Assembly (NCBI GenBank): GCA_023105745.1 | Contig: JALGQZ010000009.1 | Coordinates: 43,677,967-43,741,966, forward strand | Direction of reading: 5' to 3' | Origin: Austropuccinia psidii | Taxonomy: Eukaryota; Basidiomycota; Pucciniomycetes; Pucciniales; Sphaerophragmiaceae | DNA length: 64,000 nucleotides | Part shown: piece after piece, positions 1 through 8,863 of the stretch | Layout of the letters: each line of letters starts with the position of its first letter | Numbering within the stretch: the first letter of the stretch is position 1 | The notes under the pieces: model-generated | What the model saw: only the letters and a program-made list of their open reading frames with translations | Told to the model about the DNA's origin: nothing | The model's database searches: none | Translations under genes and position numbers: made by a program

Positions 1-590
1 CCAATTGGGCCTAGATGAGCCATGGATCCATGCTCTGGAGCTATCCACGCCTCTGAGGCCTCAGAAGTTGGGTACCCTGGCTCTCTTTGATGTCTTTTGT
101 CCCCCTTACTTATTTTTCACGTAAAAATAGAAAATTAAGCTTCAAGTGAGATATCCACTATGGGTTTACCAAAGGTCCATGTAAGAATACGATGATATTA
201 AGTGCTCAAAACATGCATAACACTATTCTTAGTGTATATGTAACATGGGATTTCTCACTTTCCCATTATTTTGGCTTAAAATCAAGAAAAACAAAAAATT
301 TCATGGATCTTTTATGTGGTATTGAAGTATTTTCCATTTTACCACCTCAAATACTTAAATTGAGCTTATTCACTCTATGGGGCTACCCTAAGTGAATTTT
401 TGTGTAGCATCCAAATCTGGTCTTAAATCCGTGGATTTACTTACTCAATAAAAAGTTATTCATCTTTTCTGAAATTGAAAATGATGAATTTTGGATATAT
501 GCATGACTTATGAGTTGTGCATAATTCAAAATTTCTTGTTAAGATAATTGTGGCCTATTTGGGTATGTAAAATATACCTCAAGGATCACA
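1..590. repeat. 3' part of a family-A LTR, cut by the window edge
   Basis: This stretch matches, nearly base for base, the last part of the complete solo LTR at 46385-48302, and less closely the one at 22430-24334. Shared landmarks are a block around GGTACCCTGGCTCTC and the block leading to the terminus. The end reads GGATCACA here and GGCTCACA in the other copies. The start lies outside the window, so it cannot be said whether this is a solo LTR or part of a full element. Confidence 0.85.
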
Positions 591-2350
591 GAGGGAGTTG
601 GTGTTGCATTTGAAATTGAATTTTATTTACTCAAATCCTCAGCCCAAAATCAATCTGGTAAGGTTGATGATCAATAGAAACCTAATTTTCTACAAAATTT
701 CTCTTTCAGCAGTCTCAGAAAAACCTTTTTTCTAAAGAATTTCAGGAGCCGAAAGTATGTGAGAGGATCAATATTTTTCAGCAAGGTCTTTGAAATTCTT
801 ATATAATAATTCACTTCCCCTTTCCAATAAACACTCTTTTGATTCCTCAATCTTGTTAGTTTTTTAGAAATGATTCTACAAGAGAGATCTTATTGAAAGT
901 ATCAGAATTTTTTTTCAGGAATTCAACTAATTTGAAGGAGTTTTCTTTGTCAAAAATATTCACAAGGTACTGACAGCCGGAGATAGAAGCAGGAACAGTT
1001 GGTCCTACCAGGTCTAAGTGAACACAGTGTAGTGGTTGGAATAATTAATAAAATTGATCTTTGAAGGGTTGTTGATGATATTTATTGATTTCAAAGACTG
1101 AACATGCTAAGGTATTAGAAGGTATGCCCATGTGATCTGGGATATCCAAACTTCCTATGCCACAATTTTGGGTCAACAAAAGCTATGAGAGAGGTTGCCA
1201 AAGTTTAATAAATGTGAATTAGCATATTTATCATATGTCCTTGAATAAATCCAAAGATAGAAGGATGATTGTTTTAGAATTATTCCATTTTACCAGCTCC
1301 AGAGGAAATTAAGTAACTACTTGAGTCGCCTTTAGTGACTGAAACAGTAGAGGTGTTACATAATAAAATAAAGGAATTTTCTGAATTGAAGATGTGGTGA
1401 GTCAAACCACAGTAAATAATGACTTGATGAGAGATACATTGAATGTTTTTTGATTAGTTAATGAGAGCTTTGGAGGTTGAGTGCAATTCCTTTTGTTTTG
1501 GGCCTTAACTGTGAGATTTATGCCCAAAATTGCTATTTTTGGTCGGTTGTGCTCTTCAGATTATGCTTTCCATTTGTACAGTTATAAATAACTTTGGAGA
1601 ATTTTCCTTAATCTGATACCATTGCTCAAGGTAGGTTAGCTTGAGTGGAGTTGTTGAAGTTGGTTAAGTTAATTTAGTATCTTAAACAAGTGAGTGTAAG
1701 ATTTGAGCCTTTTATGAGTTCTTCATTCAAGGTGAGGGCTTCAATGATTTGATGAGGTTTGGAGTCCAGAGAAATTGTTCCAAGCAGGGAGTAGGAAAGT
1801 AACTCATTGGAAATATTGATTCTCATGTTTTCAAGCTCCAGTCAACTTTTTCTGAAAGAATCAATGTAAATTTGAAGGTTACAGTTGTAGAAGAATCTTT
1901 TCCACTCTATCAAAATTCATCCCTTATTTACTTCCCTTTTAGAGGTATGCTTCTTCTTTATTTTGGACCAAAGGAGATTTGATTTTTCCTTAGCTTCAGA
2001 ATTGAATACTTCCAGAACAAACACTCACTGTTTCAAGTAGTTATGATGGTTATGGCATCATGGCTAGCTTTGGTCCACCTGTTTGTAGCAGGAACAGTTG
2101 TGTCTTCAGGGATTAACCTTTCATAGATTTCCAATAGTTCCTTGGACCATAAAGAAATTTTTATTTGAATATCCCATTGGCTGAAGTTAGTACCATTTAA
2201 GATTAGAATTTTCATTAGGTCCTTTGTGTCACTGATTTTGTCATTTAGGTTAAATCCTTCAGTCCACTGTTTTGTGTGAGTAAAGAGCTTCTAATACTGT
2301 AAAATGGTTGAGCTTTTAGAAGAAAAGGTTTGAAATTTTATTAATATGCA
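591..2350 (-). pseudogene. Decayed Ty1/copia retrotransposon fragment
   Basis: Two pieces are recognisable on the minus strand. At 2033-2215 a 60-residue open stretch reads like the gag N-terminus of copia elements (LNGTNFSQWDIQIKISLW, the UBN2/DUF4219-type pattern). At about 985-1045 the frame gives HCVHLDLVGPTVPAS, the integrase core around its first catalytic aspartate, followed at about 880-985 by a stretch of the usual form (FLKKNSDTF). Order and spacing fit one gag-to-pol element read right to left. Stops and frameshifts fill the rest, no LTR of its own is visible, and RT and RNase H are missing. It is older than the intact copia next to it. Confidence 0.65.
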
Positions 2351-2912
2351 GTAGAGAAAAAAGAAGATTAGAGTAAGAAAAATGTACCTAAGGTGGAAAG
2401 AAAGTTAGGGCTAAAATTCTAATTGAGGGGAATGATAGTAACAACAGGTCAAGGCAACAGAAACTAGTATAGCTAGTAGTTAAAGAGAAAAGAAAAAGAA
2501 CACAATAATCTAAAATTAGAGAGTGAGATGAAAAAATGAAAATGAGCTTTAATCATTGAATTTGAGTAATTAAAGGTTGTGAGATGGTTCCCTTCTTCAT
2601 CAGCTGAGGAGGCCGCTTATATCTTCATGAATCATTGTAGTTCCAAGTGCTAGTTTGATTCTGATGTAAGATTCTTGATTAGAAGAGTAACTCTACACAA
2701 TACAGGGAGAGAATCCACAAGAAATTTAGTGACTACAAACACCAAAAGAAGAATCCGCTCTTCCTCTTCAGCTTCCTGTCAACCTGCCATTGGCTATTAT
2801 TTGAGGTTAAAGAGTGTGCTTTACGTTAAATGGTAGTCTTTTTTGATGGTGGAAAAGTGCTCTCAACCAAGCTAGCTACAGCGCTAAAAATACCTCTCTA
2901 CTACAAACTGAT
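2351..2912. other. Unannotated AT-rich spacer
   Basis: No open frame, RNA gene or clear repeat boundary was recognised between the decayed copia and the TSD of the intact copia. Confidence 0.5.
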
Positions 2913-2917
2913 AGAAT
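2913..2917. repeat. Target-site duplication of the copia element (left)
   Basis: AGAAT lies directly before the left LTR and again directly after the right LTR at 8101-8105. A perfect 5-bp duplication is the size expected for copia integrase and fixes both element ends. Confidence 0.93.
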
Positions 2918-3499
2918 TGTAAAATTAAGACAAACTAAGAGTATTTATATTAACGCAATGAAACAATATGAGATAAGACAACGAGAAATAGTGATATACC
3001 TAAGAGTGAACAATGATGCTATAACTATTAATAAGCTCAGCACAACGTACAACACAACTACTAACACACTAATTAAAACAGGTTAGTCTGAGATAAAAAC
3101 ATAGTAGCAACACGACACCAACCTAACACTACCCAGTGTACAAATATAGACCTCAAAGTAATGCAACTACTATCTATGTTGACACAGTAATAAAACACTA
3201 CAAAGTTGAGTATTAGAAATCTTGATAACTGGTTGAGCCAGTTCTACGCAAGACAAACCTCTAATCCCAAGAGGAAGTGTTTCGACACAGTGTAGAAGGC
3301 AATAATAATAAAAATAGAATAGTACTGTCCTCTCTAATACAAAGCAAGAACATGCCCCTTATAAGTAGGAGACATGCCCTTATTTCCGAGGTATGTCTCG
3401 CTTGATTCAATACTTATTTCCTCGCTTATCGTATATCCATGTTCATACGCGGAGACTTCTCAGTTGCTCACGGACTGGGAGAGATCACATATCTCAGCA
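2918..3499 (-). repeat. Copia LTR, left (3' LTR in element orientation)
   Basis: 582 bp, from TGTAAAATTAAG to CATATCTCAGCA on the plus strand, so it has TG...CA ends. Differences from the right copy seen by eye: C/T in the CGTACAACACA block, A/C in GTATTAGAAATC, T/C in AGTTCTACGC, and G/A in GACATGCCC. Confidence 0.95.
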
Positions 3500-3819
3500 C
3501 CCCCCTTGTATCCCATTGTGAGTAACCATAATTCTTGCATGGCACGTCTGATGGCAGGACGGCTGACTGACTTTGTGAGAAAGTCAGCCAGCATATTTGC
3601 AGTTGGAGTGTAAGTGAGTTCAATTACTTTGTTTTCTATTGTATCGCGAATGAAGTGTAATTGTATATTGATGTGTTTCATGCGGCGCGTGTTGGTGTTA
3701 CAGTCGCTATTAGCAGTGTCAATGCATCCTTGGTTGTCTTCATGAATCAGGATAGCTTTTGTCATTTTCAAGATATTGATTTCTTCGCTAAATTGCTTGA
3801 ACCAGAGTAATTCACTCAT
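3460..3819 (-). CDS. Copia RNase H, C-terminal segment (broken pol)
   Basis: 119 codons of the pol C-terminus. The RNase H landmarks HEDNQGCIDTAN and the closing block TYTPTANMLADFLTK are present. The methionine at 3819 is not a real start; this is the same frame as the segment ending at 3835, separated only by TGA at 3835-3837, where copia RNase H normally has AEYR. The reading frame runs across the polypurine tract and ends about 40 bp inside the 3' LTR. Confidence 0.85.
   Translation of the reverse strand: MSELLWFKQFSEEINILKMTKAILIHEDNQGCIDTANSDCNTNTRRMKHINIQLHFIRDTIENKVIELTYTPTANMLADFLTKSVSRPAIRRAMQELWLLTMGYKGGAEICDLSQSVSN
3500..3508 (-). promoter_or_regulatory. Copia polypurine tract
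   Basis: On the minus strand CAAGGGGGG abuts the 3' LTR, the expected position and composition for the primer of plus-strand DNA synthesis. It lies inside the pol reading frame, which runs on into the LTR. Confidence 0.75.
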
Positions 3820-3834
3820 GAGATCTGTTAACGA

Positions 3835-4128
3835 TCAATACTCAGCTTCAGCAGAGGAAAGCGAGATTGTAGGTTGCTTTCTTGTCTTCCAAATGATAAG
3901 ATTGTCATTAAATAAAATCAGATATCCAGTAGTAGATCTTCTGGTTACCCTACAGTTTCCCCATTTGGCGTCAGAGTAGGCGACTGGCAATTTTGAGTCG
4001 TGTTTTTTGTATACTAATCCAATTTCACTAGTACCTTTCAAATATTTCAGAACATGCATGAAGGCCTTCCAATTTTGTATACCAGGGTTTTCTAAAAACT
4101 GAGATAAGGCGCTAACTGAGTAGGCCAA
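3835..4128 (-). CDS. Copia RNase H, N-terminal segment (broken pol)
   Basis: 97 codons covering the RT-RNase H link and the start of RNase H: AYSDAKWGNC supplies the first catalytic aspartate and SSAEAEY the acidic residue, then TGA. It follows the RT segment in the same frame after TGA at 4177-4179. The codon track between 4177 and 4128 still reads AVGSLSYLSTATRPD, a standard copia RT block, so only point mutation separates the two pieces. Confidence 0.85.
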   Translation of the reverse strand: MAYSVSALSQFLENPGIQNWKAFMHVLKYLKGTSEIGLVYKKHDSKLPVAYSDAKWGNCRVTRRSTTGYLILFNDNLIIWKTRKQPTISLSSAEAEY

Positions 4129-4176
4129 ATCTGGTCGAGTTGCTGTACTTAGGTAGCTGAGGCTACCAACAGCACT

Positions 4177-5049
4177 TCAATAATTTATCTTTAAGGAAGC
4201 AAATTCTTCTTGATCTGGTCTAGATGCGGCTTCAAGATGTTCGTTCGGGATGAGTGGAGTTACCGTGTGCTTACAATTTGACATTCCGTAGCTTTCTAAT
4301 AGAGAATCAATGTAGTGACTTTGAGTTAGGGTGATGGTGTCTGGCTGATGAATAATTTTTATGCCCAGCATCAAATCGGCTGAACCCAAGAGCTTTGTTT
4401 GAAATTCTTGTTCTATTGCCCTTTTGAAATTAATCAAGTTTCTTCCAAAGATACCGATATCGTCGACATGAAGGAAAAGCCATATTGGTTCATCATTTAT
4501 AAGATAAAAGACACATGAGTCGGCCTTGGAGATGCTGAATCCAAATTTGATTAACCATGAGGAGAGGCATTTGTACCACGCCAAGGGGGCTTGTTTGAGA
4601 CCGTAGATAGCCTTCTTCAGTTTGAGACAGGTATGTTTTTTATTTCTATCAAGTCCTTGTGGAATGGTTAGATAAACTGTCTCTTCTATCGGTGCATTGA
4701 GAAATGCGCTTTTGATGTCTAGTTGTTCAAATTTTAAGTCACTGGTGGCAGCATACAAAATTAGCGTTCTGAGGGAATTGAGTTGTCCTGTTGGTGCAAA
4801 CGTCTTAGAGTAGTCTTTTCCTTGAGTTTGAGAAAATCCCTGAGCACAAAGACGAGCCTTGTACTCAATAATTTTATTACGTTCATTTCTTTTTGTTTTA
4901 AACACCCATGTGGTGCCTATTAACTTGAAGTCTTCTTTGACAGCAACTTCTTCCCAGACGTTGAGGTCAGTCATGTTCTGTAGTTCTTTTGCTATTGCCT
5001 TCAACCAACTTTCATGATCTTTTGAATTCATTGCTTGATTGTAGGTCAA
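4177..5049 (-). CDS. Copia reverse transcriptase (broken pol)
   Basis: 290 residues holding the RNA-dependent DNA polymerase. Visible blocks are WVFKTKRNERNK near residue 48, the QLDIKSAFLNAPI block with its catalytic aspartate near residue 113, YGLKQAPLAWY near residue 149, and LHVDDIGIFG near residue 194. The last holds the catalytic aspartate pair, with HVDD in place of the commoner YVDD. The segment is bounded upstream by in-frame TGA codons at 5161 and 5140 and downstream by TGA at 4177, so the methionine at 5049 is probably internal to the original polyprotein. Confidence 0.92.
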   Translation of the reverse strand: MTYNQAMNSKDHESWLKAIAKELQNMTDLNVWEEVAVKEDFKLIGTTWVFKTKRNERNKIIEYKARLCAQGFSQTQGKDYSKTFAPTGQLNSLRTLILYAATSDLKFEQLDIKSAFLNAPIEETVYLTIPQGLDRNKKHTCLKLKKAIYGLKQAPLAWYKCLSSWLIKFGFSISKADSCVFYLINDEPIWLFLHVDDIGIFGRNLINFKRAIEQEFQTKLLGSADLMLGIKIIHQPDTITLTQSHYIDSLLESYGMSNCKHTVTPLIPNEHLEAASRPDQEEFASLKINY

Positions 5050-5160
5050 GGGATCACCTTCAGATAAGAAAGCAGTTGGGCGACAAGAGTATGGTAGGAT
5101 GTTTTCTTCCCGTATTTCAGAATTGATTAATGTAGGGTGTCAAGGTCCAATGATCTTGAT

Positions 5161-5709
5161 TCATCTAGCACTTGGAGGTAAACAGCTTTCTAAGCTTGAA
5201 TGTTCACTATCATCGTCCGAGCTGTCTTCGTCACTTGAGATTAAGACTTCTTCAGCATGAGTTTCTTCAACACCTATCTCTTCTTGACAATCAAAGAATT
5301 CTTCTTCTTCTGAATTGTGCCAACTATTAATCAAGAGAGGTAAATCAGATTCTATGGGATCCTTTAGCATTGGAAATTTGTTTTCAAAGAATACAACATG
5401 CCTGCTACAATATCCTTTTCTATCACTGAGTTTGAGAATTTGGTAAGAAGAGTCGTTATTAAAACCAAGCAGCACTCCTTCTTCTCCTACAGGTCCTAAC
5501 TTCCATGATCTTTTATGTTTAGGAATAAGAAAGACTACCTTACAGCCAAAGGTTTGGATCCTTTTGATCTTTGGCGATTGGGTTGTCCACAAAAAATAAG
5601 GTGATAAGTTTTCTTCGATGGTGTAGGTAATATGTTGGTGAGAAAGGTGGAAGTATTGATTGCCTCTGCCCAATATTGATTTGGTAGGTTGGAGGTGAGA
5701 AGTAAACAA
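5161..5709 (-). CDS. Copia integrase C-terminal region (broken pol)
   Basis: From about codon 30 on, this frame carries the region after the integrase core: YFLWTTQSPKIKRIQTFGCK, then an IPKHKRSWKLGP and EGVLLGF block typical of copia, and an acidic linker rich in E, D and S before RT. The first 30 codons are out-of-frame readthrough; the true frame enters near 5608-5617, where an A-run in the coding strand shifts the frame. It ends at TGA 5161-5163. Confidence 0.85.
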   Translation of the reverse strand: MFTSHLQPTKSILGRGNQYFHLSHQHITYTIEENLSPYFLWTTQSPKIKRIQTFGCKVVFLIPKHKRSWKLGPVGEEGVLLGFNNDSSYQILKLSDRKGYCSRHVVFFENKFPMLKDPIESDLPLLINSWHNSEEEEFFDCQEEIGVEETHAEEVLISSDEDSSDDDSEHSSLESCLPPSAR

Positions 5710-6227
5710 CGGGCTTTGTCCAGAATAGTTCTGTTTGCTCTTTCAGCAATTCCGTTGTGCTCTGGGGTGTGTGGAGGAGCTATAATGTGATTGAACCCAT
5801 GCTGGTTTGCTAGATCCTTGAATTGCTGGTTTACAAATTCTCCGCCCCCGTCAGTCACCAGTTGCTTGATTTTTCGATCATGGATGTTTTCAAACAGTTT
5901 TTGTTGTTTGGTGAATTCTTTGTAAGTGTCTGACTTATTCTTCAAAAAACTCGTGATCTTGAAAGAAGTGTGTTGATCAATGATGGTAAGAATGTAGCAA
6001 TGTCCAGAATTTGACGGAGGTGAAATAGGACCAATTAAATCCATGTGTAAGCAATCCAAAGGTTTGGATGTCGGAGTGAAGTGACTTTTAAATGGTAGGT
6101 GAGTCATTTTCCCTTTTACACATGTGTCGCAAGGGTTGTTACTGTGAGGTTTTAAGCCTAATGATTTTAACACCTGATCTCCTGGGTGTCCGTCCCAATC
6201 TGAGATGCCAAAGTGGATCGGGAGCAA
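5535..6227 (-). CDS. Copia integrase catalytic core (broken pol)
   Basis: 230 codons in a frame offset from both gag-protease and RT. It shows the zinc-binding tail CDTCVKGK and the three catalytic acidic residues of the DDE core: LHMDLIGP, VTDGGGEF and HNGIAERAN. The gag-protease frame is left by a 4-bp tandem duplication (GTCC twice, plus strand 6188-6195) within the pre-integrase block, and the integrase C-terminal frame is regained in the A-run near 5608-5617. Codons after about 5610 in this frame are readthrough. Confidence 0.88.
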   Translation of the reverse strand: MLPIHFGISDWDGHPGDQVLKSLGLKPHSNNPCDTCVKGKMTHLPFKSHFTPTSKPLDCLHMDLIGPISPPSNSGHCYILTIIDQHTSFKITSFLKNKSDTYKEFTKQQKLFENIHDRKIKQLVTDGGGEFVNQQFKDLANQHGFNHIIAPPHTPEHNGIAERANRTILDKARCLLLTSNLPNQYWAEAINTSTFLTNILPTPSKKTYHLIFCGQPNRQRSKGSKPLAVR

Positions 6228-7467
6228 GTTTTGCTAGGAATGTTTTTGGTCGATTAAAACTCACGTACATTAATTTATTAATTATTTGTCCATTTAACAG
6301 AACCTGATTATCATTCAGTAGCTGGAAAGTTGCACCTGTTTTTTCAATAGTAATTGATTTGGTGCATAGCTCGAGCAAACTGACTAAGTTCTTGGTTATG
6401 TTCGGTACATATAGGCAATTGTACAAGGTTAGCAGTTTTTTATTAACCTCTATTTTGACGGTGCCTTTCCCTTTGCAAGTTAAGTTGCTCCTAGGATTGC
6501 TTGTAGCAATTTTTTCTTCAGGGGTGAGGATTAGTTCAGTGAAAATACTTTTATCACTGAACATGTGGTGCATAGTGCCACAGTCGATTACTAATGTAGA
6601 TGGGAACGAAGATGATTTTTGATGTGTTAGCAGAGCTTCAAGACCAGTTTGACGGGTCTCAGCTTCTGAGGATTTTTTTTTGTTTTTATTTCTAGGAGGT
6701 GGACGTAATTCAGGATGCTCAGCCCAACAATTTTCTGGTTTGTGCGTGGTATTTTTGGGATTATGTTTTCCATCGCAACAAACATAGGTTATCTTATATG
6801 GATAATCAGAGGAGTTTGTGAGTAATGTGGAGCTATCCGTTTTTTCAGTTTTTATAACTTTTTGAAACAAGTCCTTAGTGTTTTTGTGTTGTAAGAGCTC
6901 TGAGAGCTTATCTAGAACAAGTTGCGGGTTTATTGAGGAGTTCATGGTGAGTACCATCGAGTCTATGACATGGTCATAGGCATTACTGTCTCTGCTTATC
7001 TTTCTGAGGATTGAGTAGGCCATTATATCTGGGGGCATGACTATCCCAATCCCAGCGATGTCGAAAAGTATGTTTGAGCATTCTTTCACGTACTCTTCAA
7101 TGTTTCCATTGAAGCGAAGGCACTCCCATCTGACCCAAGTTCTTCCTCTGTTGGTTATTGTTTGAGAGGCAAATTTTTCATGAATCTTGGTCCATAATAG
7201 CTTGGCGTTTTTAACTGTGTTGGCATTGACAACCATTACTATTATTTCAGGGTGTAGTCTGCTGAGGATAAGCTGAACTGCCTCAACATTTAATTGGTTC
7301 CAGTTACCGATAACGGAGGGATCTGATGTTGGGGAAAGTTCTGAGCTGCATACATCCCATAATCCACGAGCACTTAATTCAACGTCTATTAAGATGCTCC
7401 ATAGGGGGTAATTTCGACCATCTAGTACAGGTACGTGATTGATATTGTTTCCCATTTTTTCAGGCAT
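6139..7467 (-). CDS. Copia gag and protease
   Basis: 442 residues starting at the ATG at 7467, 51 bp inside the element from the 5' LTR. Residues about 10-210 are the capsid-like region (LDGRNYPLWSILI at the start). A nucleocapsid-like knuckle follows near 230-255, with CC, a histidine and C247; it is not the canonical CX2CX4HX4C form. The aspartic protease site reads VIDCG at 293-297 where DSG is usual. The pre-integrase block starts with WHLRLG near residue 420 and is cut off by the 4-bp duplication at 6188-6195; the remaining codons are out of frame. Confidence 0.92.
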   Translation of the reverse strand: MPEKMGNNINHVPVLDGRNYPLWSILIDVELSARGLWDVCSSELSPTSDPSVIGNWNQLNVEAVQLILSRLHPEIIVMVVNANTVKNAKLLWTKIHEKFASQTITNRGRTWVRWECLRFNGNIEEYVKECSNILFDIAGIGIVMPPDIMAYSILRKISRDSNAYDHVIDSMVLTMNSSINPQLVLDKLSELLQHKNTKDLFQKVIKTEKTDSSTLLTNSSDYPYKITYVCCDGKHNPKNTTHKPENCWAEHPELRPPPRNKNKKKSSEAETRQTGLEALLTHQKSSSFPSTLVIDCGTMHHMFSDKSIFTELILTPEEKIATSNPRSNLTCKGKGTVKIEVNKKLLTLYNCLYVPNITKNLVSLLELCTKSITIEKTGATFQLLNDNQVLLNGQIINKLMYVSFNRPKTFLAKLAPDPLWHLRLGRTPRRSGVKIIRLKTSQ

Positions 7468-7506
7468 AATTGTTCACTCTTGTTGATAATAGGTTGAGAG
7501 CTTTCG

Positions 7507-7518
7507 AGACTGTAAATC
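7507..7518 (-). promoter_or_regulatory. Candidate primer-binding site matching the tRNA-Tyr anticodon arm
   Basis: The 12 bases directly next to the 5' LTR read AGACTGTAAATC on the plus strand, which is the primer sense. This equals the anticodon arm of eukaryotic tRNA-Tyr(GUA): loop CTGTAAA with flanking GA/TC. Drosophila copia is known to be primed by a half tRNA ending in the anticodon stem, so the position fits an internal-tRNA primer. The LTR itself starts TGTAAA, so a small local duplication is the alternative. Confidence 0.5.
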
Positions 7519-8100
7519 TGTAAAATTAAGACAAACTAAGAGTATTTATATTAACGCAATGAAACAATATGAGATAAGACAACGAGAAATAGTGATATAC
7601 CTAAGAGTGAACAATGATGCTATAACTATTAATAAGCTCAGCACAACGTACAATACAACTACTAACACACTAATTAAAACAGGTTAGTCTGAGATAAAAA
7701 CATAGTAGCAACACGACACCAACCTAACACTACCCAGTGTACAAATATAGACCTCAAAGTAATGCAACTACTATCTATGTTGACACAGTAATAAAACACT
7801 ACAAAGTTGAGTATTAGCAATCTTGATAACTGGTTGAGCCAGTTCCACGCAAGACAAACCTCTAATCCCAAGAGGAAGTGTTTCGACACAGTGTAGAAGG
7901 CAATAATAATAAAAATAGAATAGTACTGTCCTCTCTAATACAAAGCAAGAACATGCCCCTTATAAGTAGGAGACATACCCTTATTTCCGAGGTATGTCTC
8001 GCTTGATTCAATACTTATTTCCTCGCTTATCGTATATCCATGTTCATACGCGGAGACTTCTCAGTTGCTCACGGACTGGGAGAGATCACATATCTCAGCA
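7519..8100 (-). repeat. Copia LTR, right (5' LTR in element orientation)
   Basis: 582 bp, same ends as the left LTR and the same length. It should hold the element's promoter for minus-strand transcription. Confidence 0.95.
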
Positions 8101-8105
8101 AGAAT
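8101..8105. repeat. Target-site duplication of the copia element (right)
   Basis: AGAAT, identical to 2913-2917. Confidence 0.93.
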
Positions 8106-8734
8106 ATGAGAAAGAAAAATCATTTTCAAGAAGTGTTATTCTACGAGTATGCACGTTTTAAGAGTAAAAAATACAAATAGAGATGTGGGGTTATACAAGG
8201 TAAGTGCTATCCAGTAGCCTCCTTCTTTTCTTTGATGCTGCTTCCTTTCTACAAAGGGGCAATCTATTCTTAGTGAGAGCACATCCGTTCTGAGCAAGAT
8301 AACTACGTGGCTCTATTGTCATTGTTTGATGACGACAATGGTCTGTGGCTTCCTCTATGTCGGTGACTTAGGTCTGTAGGCATGGATCAGAGTTAGTTTC
8401 TGATCTATGCCTTTCTGCCTGCAGCAGTTTTGAGTGTTTTGGGCTAGGATGGAACTAACCTTAGTTCTTCACGACTTTGTTTTTCAACACAAGCAGGCTT
8501 GATACTTTATACTTATCATCTAATGATGAAAATTTTTAATAGTATGGCCTGAGCTGTAAAAATTTCTCTATTTATTTCTTCAGTTGTTCTTGTATGAAAG
8601 ATTTGAAGAGACTACATTTCGGGCAAAGTCCTCCAGCTCCCTCGATTGGCGACTTCCTGTTATTTGCCTCATTTGTTGGAATATTAGGCTGTCTTAACGA
8701 CGCATTTTAACTTTGCTTACGTTGTCGTTTTCAA
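8106..8734. other. Non-repetitive spacer, no gene recognised
   Basis: More balanced base composition than the surrounding repeats. It contains an imperfect inverted repeat at about 8378-8412 (GGCATGGATCAGA and its near complement). No coding frame was convincing. Confidence 0.4.
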
Positions 8735-8863
8735 TTGTTTTTAATTATTTTTTAATTATTTTTTAATTATTTTTTAATTATTTTTTAATTATTTTTTAAT
8801 TATTTTTAATTATTTTTTAATTACTTTTTAATTATTTTTTAATTATTTTTAATTATTTGTAAT
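8735..8863. repeat. 11-bp minisatellite (AATTATTTTTT)n
   Basis: About a dozen head-to-tail copies of an 11-base unit, with occasional one-base length changes and one ATTACTTT variant. There are no spacers, so it is not a CRISPR array. Confidence 0.85.

Larger units (their letters stand above)
2918..8100 (-). mobile_element. Full-length Ty1/copia LTR retrotransposon, frame-broken
   Basis: A 5183-bp element bounded by 582-bp LTRs and the TSD AGAAT. Read on the minus strand the order is gag, protease, integrase, reverse transcriptase, RNase H, the copia order (integrase before RT). The LTRs differ at only four positions that I can see, so the insertion is young. Even so, the single gag-pol frame is interrupted by a 4-bp duplication at 6188-6195, a second shift in an A-run near 5608-5617, and in-frame TGA codons at 5161, 5140, 4177 and 3835. 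The copy therefore cannot make a complete polyprotein, although its RNA could still be mobilised by intact relatives. Confidence 0.95.

Noticed and set aside
3835..5163. UGA read as a sense codon in this genome
   Set aside because: The secreted-protein gene appears to end in TGA, and CpG decay of CGA explains the copia stops more simply.
8735..8863. Repeat array as CRISPR
   Set aside because: 11-bp units abut without spacers, and the window is eukaryotic.
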